From contig NZ_JAFCLG010000008.1 in assembly GCF_018129685.1 (NCBI RefSeq), positions 62,001 to 126,000 of the forward strand: DNA of 64,000 nt. The letters run 5' to 3'. Source of the stretch: Bradyrhizobium manausense (GTDB lineage: Bacteria > Pseudomonadota > Alphaproteobacteria > Rhizobiales > Xanthobacteraceae). Position numbers and translations under genes: made by a program. Each line of letters opens with the position of its first letter. Positions within the stretch are counted from its first letter, which is position 1. Below, one piece after another: positions 15,803 to 23,415 of the stretch. The notes below the pieces were generated by a model that saw nothing but the letters and a program-made list of their open reading frames with translations, did not search any database and was not told the origin of the DNA.

Positions 15803-16789
15803 ATGACGCTGCCGGCCGCAGCCGTCTCGTTCTTCTTCTCCTCCGCACCGGCCTTTGCTGATCTGAAGATCTGCAACCGCATGTCCTATGTCGTCGAGGC
15901 CGCGATCGGCATCGACGACAAGTCGGCGACCGCGACGCGCGGCTGGTTCAGGATCGATCCTGCGACCTGCCGCGTCGTCGTGCAGGGCACGCTGACCGCC
16001 GACCGCATCCTGCTCAACGCGCGCGCGCTCGGCGTCTATGGTGCCTCCCCGATCCCGCAGAATGGCAACGACATGCTGTGCGTGGCGCAGGAGAATTTCG
16101 TCATCGCGGCCGCGCGGCAGTGCCGCAGCGGCCAGACGCAGGCCCCCTTCACCCAGATCACGCCGACGCAGGGTGACGACGGCAATCTCGTCGCCTATCT
16201 CGCCGAAGATTCCGAATATGACGACGAGCAGGCGCGGCTTGCCGGCATCCAGCGGCTTCTGGTGATCGCGGGCTACGATGTCGGCGCGATCGACGGCGTC
16301 GACGGCCCGAAGACGCAGGCCGCGCTCGCTGCGTTCCTGAAGAGCCGGGGGCTGCCCGCCGACGTGGTCTCCTCGCCGAATCTCTTCAAGACCATGGTCG
16401 AGGCGGCGCAAGCGCCCTCCCCGAATGGGCTCACCTGGTGCAACGACACGCCGCACAAGGTGATGGCCGCGGTCGCCACCGACGACGGCAAGTCCGTAAC
16501 CAGCCGCGGCTGGTACCGTATCGATCCCAAGACGTGCCTGCACCCTGACGTAACAGGGCAACCCAAGCAGATCTTCAGCTTCGCCGAGGCTGTCGACAGC
16601 GACAACCGCGCCATCAAGCTGAAGGACAAGCCGCTGAACTGGGGCGGCGACAAGCAACTCTGCACCCGCGACACCAAGTTCGAAACCAACGAGCAAACCG
16701 ATTGCGGCGCGCGCGGATTCGCGGCGACGGGATTTGGGGCGGTGGACATGAGCAGTGGCGGCAAGACGCTGCGGTTTGCGGTGCCGTGA
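15803..16789 (+). CDS. secreted protein with two DUF1036 domains around a peptidoglycan-binding-like segment
   Basis: The envelope protein of about 328 residues starts with a hydrophobic export signal ending SSAPAFA. The first DUF1036 unit begins DLKICNRMSYVVEAAIG, and the second, after residue about 205, begins LTWCNDTPHKVMAAVAT; both keep the RGW(F/Y)RIDP.TC pattern. Between them RLLVIAGYDVGAIDGVDGPK resembles a PG_binding_1 repeat. The start is uncertain. ATG 15803 gives a signal peptide with no basic n-region; the codons before it (RRRRSPLTRF) would supply one but have no start except inside the palindromic repeat at 15670-15755 (ATG 15674) or overlapping argB (ATG 15647). The function is unknown. 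Confidence 0.8.
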   Translation: MTLPAAAVSFFFSSAPAFADLKICNRMSYVVEAAIGIDDKSATATRGWFRIDPATCRVVVQGTLTADRILLNARALGVYGASPIPQNGNDMLCVAQENFVIAAARQCRSGQTQAPFTQITPTQGDDGNLVAYLAEDSEYDDEQARLAGIQRLLVIAGYDVGAIDGVDGPKTQAALAAFLKSRGLPADVVSSPNLFKTMVEAAQAPSPNGLTWCNDTPHKVMAAVATDDGKSVTSRGWYRIDPKTCLHPDVTGQPKQIFSFAEAVDSDNRAIKLKDKPLNWGGDKQLCTRDTKFETNEQTDCGARGFAATGFGAVDMSSGGKTLRFAVP

Positions 16790-16811
16790 TGATGGCGCCT
16801 CTCTTTCCGCC

Positions 16812-16928
16812 GTCGTCCTGGCGAAAGCCAGGACCCATTACCCCAGGATCAGGTTTGGCGAAGAACGATGACCAGAGGGCCCCATTGATGGGCCGCGGAG
16901 TATGGGTCCTGGCTTTCGCCAGGACGAC
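16812..16928. mobile_element. gene-less 117-bp copy of the GIY-YIG-linked inverted-repeat element
   Basis: 27-bp arms at 16812-16838 and 16902-16928 are perfect inverted repeats, beginning GTCGTCCTGGCGAAAGCCAG. They are identical to the arms of the GIY-YIG element at 53631-54025. Each arm itself folds as CCTGGC-GAAA-GCCAGG. The interior (63 bases) is non-coding. No target duplication is evident. Confidence 0.8.
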
Positions 16929-16945
16929 GAGCTGAGAGAAATCTG

Positions 16946-17635
16946 ATGAACCAACCCCGCGCCTTCGACCACATCGACACCTGGGTGTTCGACCTCGACA
17001 ACACGCTCTATCCGCATCACGTCAATCTGTGGCAACAGGTCGACGCGCGGATCGGCGAGTTCGTGTGCAACTGGCTGAGTGTCACTCCCGCGGAGGCGCG
17101 CAACATCCAGAAGGATTATTACCGGCGCTTCGGCACCACCATGCGCGGCATGATGACCCTGCACGGCGTGCACGCCGACGATTATCTCGCCTACGTGCAC
17201 AGGATCGACCATTCGCCGCTGGAGCCGAACCCGGCGCTCGGCGCGGCCATCGCCGGGCTGCCGGGCCGCAAGCTGATTTTGACCAACGGCTCGGTCGACC
17301 ATGTCGATGCGGTGCTGGAACGACTGGGCCTGGCCACGCATTTCGACGGCGTGTTCGACATCATTGCCGCCGAGTTCGAGCCCAAACCCGCAAAGCAGAC
17401 CTACGAAAAATTCCTCGGGCTGCATGCGGTCGATCCAGCACGCGCTGCCATGTTCGAAGATCTCGCCCGCAACCTGACCGTTCCGCATCAGCTCGGCATG
17501 ACCACCGTGCTGGTCGTGCCCGACGGCACCAAAGACGTGGTGCGCGAGGATTGGGAGCTGGAGGGCCGCGATGCGGCCCATGTCGACCACGTCACCGACG
17601 ATCTGGCGGGCTTTTTGGCGGGGCTGTCTCGGTAG
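16946..17635 (+). CDS. HAD family pyrimidine 5'-nucleotidase
   Basis: The 229-residue haloacid-dehalogenase superfamily phosphatase has motif I WVFDLDNTLYP (Asp16, Asp18), motif II LILTNGS (about 110), Lys in EPKPAKQTYEKF and motif III FEDLARNL. The NTLYPH and helical cap pattern is that of the SDT1/PPM1-like pyrimidine 5'-nucleotidases, which dephosphorylate UMP/CMP-type nucleotides; the exact substrate is inference. It stands alone between two repeats, upstream of dapD. Confidence 0.9.
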   Translation: MNQPRAFDHIDTWVFDLDNTLYPHHVNLWQQVDARIGEFVCNWLSVTPAEARNIQKDYYRRFGTTMRGMMTLHGVHADDYLAYVHRIDHSPLEPNPALGAAIAGLPGRKLILTNGSVDHVDAVLERLGLATHFDGVFDIIAAEFEPKPAKQTYEKFLGLHAVDPARAAMFEDLARNLTVPHQLGMTTVLVVPDGTKDVVREDWELEGRDAAHVDHVTDDLAGFLAGLSR

Positions 17636-17637
17636 GC

Positions 17638-17724
17638 CGTAGCCCGGATGGAGCGCAAGCGCAATCCGGGGCCTCTCGCCGCGGAAAGACTTCCCGGATT
17701 GCGCTGCGCTCCATCCGGGCTACG
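17638..17724. repeat. inverted repeat (CGTAGCCCGGATGGAGCG type)
   Basis: Left arm CGTAGCCCGGATGGAGCGCA (continuing AGCGCAATCCGGG) and right arm CCCGGATTGCGCTGCGCTCC (continuing ATCCGGGCTACG) pair with one base of slip. Recognised as a family frequent in Bradyrhizobium genomes. It may act as a terminator between the nucleotidase and dapD. Confidence 0.8.
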
Positions 17725-17836
17725 GGGCTATGCTTATCCGGGACGACGGTGGGCTATGCCTTGACTCCGCCCCTGCAAATCCCGAAAAAGCCCCCCAATC
17801 CCATCATAATTCCCGTCTGCTCCTGAGGAAATCCCG

Positions 17837-18682
17837 ATGTCCCTGTCCGCCCTGGAATCCACCATCAACAGCGCCTTCGAGGCGCGTGACGGCATCTCGA
17901 CCTCGACCACGGGCGAGGTCCGCGAGGCCGTGAACCAGTCGCTGGAGATTCTGGACAAGGGCGAGGCACGCGTTGCCGAGCGCGGGGCTGATGGCAAGTG
18001 GAAGGTCAATCAGTGGCTGAAGAAGGCCGTGCTGCTGTCCTTCCGCCTCAACGACATGGACGTCATTCCCGGCGGCCCGGGCCAGGCGAACTGGTGGGAC
18101 AAGGTGCCCTCGAAGTTCGAGGGCTGGGGCCCCAACCGTTTTCGCGACGCGGGTTTCCGCGCGGTGCCGGGCGCTATCGTCCGCCGCTCGGCCTTCATCG
18201 CGAGGAACGTCGTGCTGATGCCGTCCTTCGTCAATCTCGGTGCTTACGTCGATGAGAGCACCATGGTCGACACCTGGGCCACCGTCGGCTCCTGCGCGCA
18301 GATCGGCAAGCGCGTGCACATCTCGGGCGGCGCCGGCATCGGCGGCGTGCTCGAGCCGCTGCAGGCCGAGCCCGTGATCATCGAGGACGATTGCTTCATC
18401 GGCGCGCGCTCGGAGGTCGCCGAAGGCGTCATCGTCCGCAGGGGCGCGGTGCTGGCGATGGGCGTGTTCCTGGGCGCTTCGACCAAGATCGTCGATCGCG
18501 AGACCGGCGAAGTCTTCATGGGCGAGGTGCCCGAGTATTCGGTGGTGGTGCCCGGCGCGCTACCCGGCAAGCCGATGAAGAACGGCCAGATCGGCCCGAG
18601 CACCGCCTGCGCCGTGATCGTCAAGCGCGTCGACGAGCGCACGCGCTCGAAGACCAGCATCAACGAGCTGCTGCGGGATTGA
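17837..18682 (+). CDS. dapD: 2,3,4,5-tetrahydropyridine-2,6-dicarboxylate N-succinyltransferase
   Basis: The 281-residue enzyme of the succinylase branch of lysine/meso-diaminopimelate synthesis transfers succinyl from succinyl-CoA. After the N-terminal helical domain come the left-handed beta-helix hexapeptide repeats from about residue 110 (VRRSAFIARNVVLMPSFVNL, YVDESTMVDTWATVGSCAQI) with the insert GGAGIGGVLEPLQAEPVIIE. It ends RSKTSINELLRD, the normal C-terminus. It acts with dapE, two genes downstream. Confidence 0.97.
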   Translation: MSLSALESTINSAFEARDGISTSTTGEVREAVNQSLEILDKGEARVAERGADGKWKVNQWLKKAVLLSFRLNDMDVIPGGPGQANWWDKVPSKFEGWGPNRFRDAGFRAVPGAIVRRSAFIARNVVLMPSFVNLGAYVDESTMVDTWATVGSCAQIGKRVHISGGAGIGGVLEPLQAEPVIIEDDCFIGARSEVAEGVIVRRGAVLAMGVFLGASTKIVDRETGEVFMGEVPEYSVVVPGALPGKPMKNGQIGPSTACAVIVKRVDERTRSKTSINELLRD

Positions 18683-18708
18683 TCTGCGCCAAAGGCGCGA
18701 ACCTGTCA

Positions 18709-18846
18709 CCGTCATCCTGAGGCGGCCGCCCGTTCGGCGGCCCTCGAAGGGCGACGGCCCGGCTGACGGCCGCAGTTCGGCGGTTCATCCTTCGAGGCTC
18801 CCGACGCGATGCTTTGCATCGCGTCACTCGCACCTCAAGATGACGG
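18709..18846. repeat. inverted repeat (CCGTCATCCTGAGG type)
   Basis: The outer arms are CCGTCATCCTGAGG and CCTCAAGATGACGG. The inner part holds hairpins such as GACGCGATG-CTTTG-CATCGCGTC. It is non-coding, between dapD and the DUF805 gene. Confidence 0.75.
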
Positions 18847-18925
18847 GCCTAGCACCGCATCGAACCCTCTTTCCCTCCATCGCGACCAACAACCGGGCGG
18901 CCATCTCCGCCCGGAGCTCTTTCGC

Positions 18926-19570
18926 ATGGACTGGACCTGGTACCTCTTCCGCTTCGACGGCCGCATCAACCGCGCCCTGCTGTGGCAGGCGCTGCTGATC
19001 GTCGCCGTCCTGGCTGCGTTGCTGGAGAACATCAGTCCGCTCGTCGGGCTTCTCGACGGGAGCAGGTCCGCAGCCAAGCTCGACATCGAGTTCGATTTCG
19101 ACTTCGGTCTCGACGACCTGTTTCGCGTCGTCGAGCCCAATGCCTGGCGTCTGCTCGCGTCCATCGACCGCCTGACGCTGATCCTGAAGGGCTTCGGCAC
19201 GCCCTTATTCCTCTGGATTTATCTGGCGACCGCGATCAAGCGGTTGCACGACCGCGACAGGAGCGGGTGGTGGACGATCCCTTTCTTCTTTGCTCCCAAT
19301 CTGCTGCTGCATCTCTCGGACCGCCTGCTTCACTGGCCTGCGCCGCTCGACTGGGCCTCCTACGCATTTTGGGTGTGGGGCCTCGTCGAGATGTTCATCG
19401 TGCCCGGCACCTCGGGCGCCAACCGGTTCGGCCCCGATCCGCTGGCTGTCCCAGAGGACGATGCCCCGGCAGCGCCTGAGGCGAAAAGCTGGGACCAGCA
19501 AAGCGAGATCGAAATTGTCCCGCCCAGCGCTAGCCCACCCGGCGGCATGCATGTTAAGCGGGGCGCATGA
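18926..19570 (+). CDS. DUF805 family membrane protein
   Basis: The 214-residue protein starts MDWTWYLFRFDGRINR, the signature beginning of DUF805, with helices at about 20-40, 100-118, 125-140 and 150-170 and the family motif AIKRLHDRDRSGWW. An acidic insert (FDFDFGLDD, about 68-76) separates helix 1 from the rest. The tail is Pro/Ala/Glu-rich. Its stop overlaps the dapE start (ATGA at 19567-19570), so it is translated with dapE. The function is unknown. Confidence 0.85.
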   Translation: MDWTWYLFRFDGRINRALLWQALLIVAVLAALLENISPLVGLLDGSRSAAKLDIEFDFDFGLDDLFRVVEPNAWRLLASIDRLTLILKGFGTPLFLWIYLATAIKRLHDRDRSGWWTIPFFFAPNLLLHLSDRLLHWPAPLDWASYAFWVWGLVEMFIVPGTSGANRFGPDPLAVPEDDAPAAPEAKSWDQQSEIEIVPPSASPPGGMHVKRGA

Positions 19571-20733
19571 CCGATGCCCTGTCCATTGCCCGCGAGCTCA
19601 TCCGCTGCCCGTCCGTCACCCCTGAAGACGCCGGTGCGCTGGGCGTGCTTGAAAAAGCCCTCGGCGCAGCCGGCTTCACCTGCCACCGCGTGACCTTCAG
19701 CGAGGCAGGCATCGCGGACGTCGACAACCTCTATGCGCGGATCGGCACTGAAGGCCCGCACATCACTTTCGCCGGCCATACCGACGTGGTGCCGCCCGGC
19801 GACGAAAGCGCCTGGAGCGTCGGCGCGTTCTCCGGCGAGGTGAAGGACGGTTTTCTGCACGGCCGCGGCGCGGTCGACATGAAGGGCGGCATCGCCTGCT
19901 CGGTCGCCGCAGTGCTCGACCATCTCGCCGCCAATGGCGGAAAGCCGCGCGCCGATGGAACGGGCTCGATCTCGTTCCTGATCACCGGCGACGAGGAAGA
20001 CGTCTCCATCAACGGCACCATCAAGCTGTTGAAATGGGCCGCCGAGCGCGGCGAAAAATTCGATCACTGCGTGCTTGGCGAGCCCTCCAATGTCGAGACG
20101 CTCGGCGACACCATCAAAGTCGGCCGCCGCGGCTCGCAGTCAGGAACGCTCGTCGTCGACGGCGTGCAGGGCCACGTCGCCTATCCGCATCGCGCGGCCA
20201 ATCCGGTGCCGGATATTTCGCGGTTGATCGTGGCGATCTCCGACGAGCCGCTCGATCATGGCAGCGCGCAGTTCCAGGCGTCGAATCTCGAATTCGTCTC
20301 GGTCGACGTCGGCAACAAGGCCTTCAACGTCATTCCAGGCGAGGCTCGCGCCAGGTTCAACATCCGCTACAACGACAATCACACGCAGGCATCCTTGCGC
20401 GAGCTGGTCGAGACGCGGCTCGCAAAAGCCTGCGGCAACCGCATCAAGGCCCGCATCGTCTGGGAGCCGTCGAACTCCAACGTGTTCGTGACCAAGCCCG
20501 GCCCGTTCACCGATCTCGCGGTGTCGGCGATCGAGGAAGTCACCGGACGCAAGCCGGAGCTGTCGACATCAGGCGGTACTTCGGATGCACGCTTCATCTC
20601 GAGCTATTGCCCGGTGATCGAGTTCGGCCTGGTCGGCCAGACCATGCACCAGGTCGACGAGCGGGTGCCGGTGACGGATCTGGAGAAGCTGACGAAGGTG
20701 TATCGCGGGATTCTGACGCGGTATTTTGGGTGA
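19567..20733 (+). CDS. dapE: succinyl-diaminopimelate desuccinylase
   Basis: The 388-residue M20-family dizinc amidohydrolase releases succinate from N-succinyl-LL-DAP in lysine and peptidoglycan synthesis. Metal and catalytic motifs are present: FAGHTDVVPPGD, HGRGAVDMKGG, FLITGDEEDVSING (general base Glu of the EE pair) and STSGGTSDARFI, with a late His in VGQTMHQVDERV. The dimerisation domain occupies about 180-295. Full length. It is coupled to the DUF805 gene upstream. Confidence 0.97.
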   Translation: MTDALSIARELIRCPSVTPEDAGALGVLEKALGAAGFTCHRVTFSEAGIADVDNLYARIGTEGPHITFAGHTDVVPPGDESAWSVGAFSGEVKDGFLHGRGAVDMKGGIACSVAAVLDHLAANGGKPRADGTGSISFLITGDEEDVSINGTIKLLKWAAERGEKFDHCVLGEPSNVETLGDTIKVGRRGSQSGTLVVDGVQGHVAYPHRAANPVPDISRLIVAISDEPLDHGSAQFQASNLEFVSVDVGNKAFNVIPGEARARFNIRYNDNHTQASLRELVETRLAKACGNRIKARIVWEPSNSNVFVTKPGPFTDLAVSAIEEVTGRKPELSTSGGTSDARFISSYCPVIEFGLVGQTMHQVDERVPVTDLEKLTKVYRGILTRYFG

Positions 20734-20759
20734 AGGGCAACTGCCTTCATAAACACTGC

Positions 20760-20864
20760 TGTCATCGCCCGGCTTGACCGGGCGATCCAGTATTCCAGAG
20801 ACATAAGCGATTGAGCCGAGAAGCCGCGGCGTACTGGATGCCCCGGTCAAGCCGGGGCATGACA
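20760..20864. repeat. paired palindromic repeat (TGTCATCGCCCGG type)
   Basis: Left hairpin CGCCCGG-CTTGA-CCGGGCG is followed by ATCCAGTA; right TACTGGAT is followed by hairpin GCCCCGG-TCAAG-CCGGGGC and ATGACA. It lies between the convergent dapE and truA genes. Confidence 0.8.
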
Positions 20865-20907
20865 CCGAGAGTGTGGCGATGGCCCGCCCTCCCTCTGCGC
20901 CTCTGCT

Positions 20908-21645
20908 CTAATAATCCACCTTTACCAGATACAGCCCCTCCGGCGGCGCGACGATGCCGCAGGCGGCGCGGTTGCGCGCGGCGAGCGCTGCGGAGAGATC
21001 GTCGGCTGTCCAGCGGCCTTCGCCGACCCAGACCAGGGATCCCACCATCGAGCGCACCTGGCTGTGCAGGAACGAGCGTGCCGAGGTGACGATGACGATC
21101 TCACGGCCGTCGCGCAGTACGTCGAGCTGGTCGAGCGTCTTCTCCGGCGATTTGGCCTGACACTCGGTGTCGCGAAACGTGGTGAAATCGTGCTTGCCGA
21201 GCAGGCGCTGGGCTGCCGCATGCATCGCGTCGCTGTCGAGCCGGCGCGGCACGCGCCAGGCATGGCCAATGTCGAGCGCGAGATTGGCGCGGGTGTTGAT
21301 GACGCGGTAGCGGTAGTGGCGCTTCACGGCCGAGAAACGCGCCTCGAACGTATCAGGCACGATCTCGGCTTCGAGCACCGCGATCGGATGCGGGCGCAGA
21401 TGCGCGTTCAAGCCATCGCGAAAGCGACCGGGCGGGAACGGCTTCTCGATATCGACATGCGCGACCTGGCCGCGCGCATGCACGCCGGCATCTGTGCGGC
21501 CGGCGCCATGGACCCGCAGATCCGCGCCGGTCATCGCCTTCACCGCCGCTTCCAGCGCGCCCTGCACCGAGGGCAGCGTGTCCTGGATCTGCCAGCCGAA
21601 GAACGGCGCGCCGTCATATTCGATGGTGAGCTTGTAGCGGGGCAT
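20908..21645 (-). CDS. truA: tRNA pseudouridine(38-40) synthase
   Basis: The 245-residue enzyme isomerises uridines 38-40 in the tRNA anticodon arm. The catalytic Asp lies in GAGRTDAGVHARGQVAH (about 47-63). Other family segments are YDGAPFFGWQ at the N-terminus, HDFTTFRD, FLHSQVRSMVGSL and the end APPEGLYLVKVDY. It overlaps fmt by one base (21645), so fmt and truA are co-translated; def lies just upstream. Confidence 0.97.
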   Translation of the reverse strand: MPRYKLTIEYDGAPFFGWQIQDTLPSVQGALEAAVKAMTGADLRVHGAGRTDAGVHARGQVAHVDIEKPFPPGRFRDGLNAHLRPHPIAVLEAEIVPDTFEARFSAVKRHYRYRVINTRANLALDIGHAWRVPRRLDSDAMHAAAQRLLGKHDFTTFRDTECQAKSPEKTLDQLDVLRDGREIVIVTSARSFLHSQVRSMVGSLVWVGEGRWTADDLSAALAARNRAACGIVAPPEGLYLVKVDY

Positions 21646-22580
21646 CAGGAGAGCCGCGTCGGCGGCTCGACCTTTACGCCGCGCAAGAAGTCCGCCGCCT
21701 GCATCCGGCCCTTGCCCTCACGCTGCAGCTCGAGAATGCGGATCGCGCCCTCGCCGCAGGCGATGGTGAGCTGGTCGTCGAGCACCTCGCCCGGCGCGCC
21801 CGACCCCTCGGCGAGTTCGCACCGCAGGATTTTTACGCGCGCATTGTCGCTGACGCCTGATAGCTCCGCCCAGGCGCCGGGAAACGGCGACAGGCCGTGG
21901 ATGTGGCGCAGCACCGCATGCGCGGGCTTGCTCCAGTCGATCCGCGCCTCGGCCTTGTCGATCTTGGCAGCGTAAGTGACGCCATCCTCGCTCTGCTTCT
22001 TCAGTTGAAGGGCGCCGCGATCGAGCGCCGCCATCGCGCGCACCATCAGGTCAGCCCCGAGCCGGGACAGGCGATCATGCAGATCCAGAGCCGTCATGTT
22101 GTCGGTGATCGGAAGCCGTTCGGCCATGGCGACGTCGCCGGTATCCAGGCCGACATCCATCTTCATGACCATCACGCCGCTCTCGGCATCGCCGGCCATG
22201 ATGGCGCGGTTGATCGGCGCGGCGCCGCGCCAGCGCGGCAGCAGCGAGGCGTGCAGGTTGTAGCAGCCGAGCCTGGGCGCATCGAGGATTGCCTGCGGCA
22301 AGATCATGCCGTAGGCAACGACGACGGCGGCGTCGGCCTCAAACGCGCTGAATTCGTCGAGCGCTTCCTGCGTCTTCAGCGTCTTCGGCGTCAGCACGGG
22401 AATGCCGAGTTTTCGTGCAGCTTCTTCCACCGGCGTCGGCTGCATCTGCAGCCCGCGCCGCCCGCCCGGCTTCGGCGCACGCGTGTACACAGCCGCGATC
22501 TCGTGGCCATGCGCGACGAGCTCGAGCAGCGTCGGCACGGAGAAATCGGGCGTGCCCATGAAGATCAGGCGGAGGGGCAT
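21645..22580 (-). CDS. fmt: methionyl-tRNA formyltransferase
   Basis: The 311-residue enzyme formylates initiator Met-tRNA using 10-formyl-tetrahydrofolate. The N-terminal Rossmann domain begins MPLRLIFMGTPDFSVPTL. Catalytic Asn108, His110 and Asp146 sit in YNLHASLLPRWRGAAPIN and MDVGLDTGD. The C-terminal OB-like tRNA-binding domain starts near 205. The start at 22580 gives the standard N-terminus; a longer open frame upstream only translates the repeat at 22616-22705. It is followed by truA and preceded by def. Confidence 0.97.
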   Translation of the reverse strand: MPLRLIFMGTPDFSVPTLLELVAHGHEIAAVYTRAPKPGGRRGLQMQPTPVEEAARKLGIPVLTPKTLKTQEALDEFSAFEADAAVVVAYGMILPQAILDAPRLGCYNLHASLLPRWRGAAPINRAIMAGDAESGVMVMKMDVGLDTGDVAMAERLPITDNMTALDLHDRLSRLGADLMVRAMAALDRGALQLKKQSEDGVTYAAKIDKAEARIDWSKPAHAVLRHIHGLSPFPGAWAELSGVSDNARVKILRCELAEGSGAPGEVLDDQLTIACGEGAIRILELQREGKGRMQAADFLRGVKVEPPTRLS

Positions 22581-22615
22581 GTGGCGCGGTAATCCTCGGA
22601 AGCGAGCAAGGTACT

Positions 22616-22705
22616 CGTCATGGCCGGGCTTGTCCCGGCCATCCACGTTCTTCCTGCCCGCGGCGACAAAGAACGTGGATGCCCGGCACAAGGCCGGGCA
22701 TGACG
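22616..22705. repeat. paired palindromic repeat with covarying right arm
   Basis: Left hairpin ATGGCCGGG-CTTGT-CCCGGCCAT. Right hairpin ATGCCCGGC-ACAAG-GCCGGGCAT, in which a G-C pair of other copies is swapped to C-G, keeping the stem. It lies between def and fmt. Confidence 0.85.
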
Positions 22706-22719
22706 GCGGAGGACGTAAC

Positions 22720-23244
22720 TTACTCCGCGCGCTTGGCGGCTTTCTCGAACTTCTTGATGACGCGGTCGCGCTTGAGCTTCGACAGATAGTCGACGAACAG
22801 CACGCCGTTGAGATGGTCGATCTCATGCTGGATGCAGGTGGCGAAGAGACCTTCGGCGTCCTCTTCGTGCACCTTGCCGTCCAGATCCGTGAAGCGCACG
22901 CGCACTTTCGCCGGCCGTTCGACCTCCTCGTAATATTCGGGGATCGACAGGCAGCCCTCCTCGTAAGTGGACAGTTCCTCGGAGGACGCGATGATCTCCG
23001 GGTTGATGAAGACGCGCGGCTCCGGCTTGGTCTCGCCGTCCTGATTGGGCTTGGCGAGGTCCATGGTGATCAGCCGAAGCGGCTGCGCGATCTGGATCGC
23101 CGCAAGCCCGATCCCGGGCGCGTCGTACATGGTCTCGAACATGTCGTCGGCAAGCTTGCGGATCTCCGGTGTGACCTTTTCGATCGGCTTGGAGACCAGA
23201 CGCAGCTGCTTGTCGGGCAGGATGATGATTTCTCTGAGGGCCAT
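22720..23244 (-). CDS. def: peptide deformylase
   Basis: The 174-residue Fe/Zn hydrolase removes the N-formyl group from nascent proteins. All three motifs are present: GIGLAAIQI (44-52), EEGCLS with metal ligand Cys98, and QHEIDHLNG with His140, Glu141 and His144. The C-terminal helix is basic. The start at 23244 gives MALREIIILPD, the usual beginning. It precedes fmt and truA in the same direction. Confidence 0.97.
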   Translation of the reverse strand: MALREIIILPDKQLRLVSKPIEKVTPEIRKLADDMFETMYDAPGIGLAAIQIAQPLRLITMDLAKPNQDGETKPEPRVFINPEIIASSEELSTYEEGCLSIPEYYEEVERPAKVRVRFTDLDGKVHEEDAEGLFATCIQHEIDHLNGVLFVDYLSKLKRDRVIKKFEKAAKRAE

Positions 23245-23367
23245 GGCGGGCGATTTAAGCCGCGCGCGACAAGCGGTCAATGCGGCCGGGAACGCGTTAA
23301 CGGTCTGCTAACCATAAAACTTCAGCTTTCGTTAACCATGAAAATTAACCCGGCCTTCACCTGAAAT

Positions 23368-23382
23368 GTTCGCTATTCGTTC
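23368..23382. promoter_or_regulatory. LexA-type box upstream of rmuC
   Basis: GTTC-GCTATTC-GTTC matches the alphaproteobacterial SOS operator pattern GTTC-N7-GTTC. It lies 34 bases before the rmuC start. Only the 8 fixed bases support it. Confidence 0.5.
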
Positions 23383-23415
23383 GTGTGACCGGGCGAATCG
23401 GGTAGAAGGACGGGC

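Noticed and set aside
23297..23313. CtrA-like motif TTAA-CGGTCTG-CTAACC between def and rmuC
   Set aside because: The second half differs from TTAACC by one base, and the nearby TTAACC pair has 9 instead of 7 bases between halves, so it is not reliable evidence for cell-cycle control.
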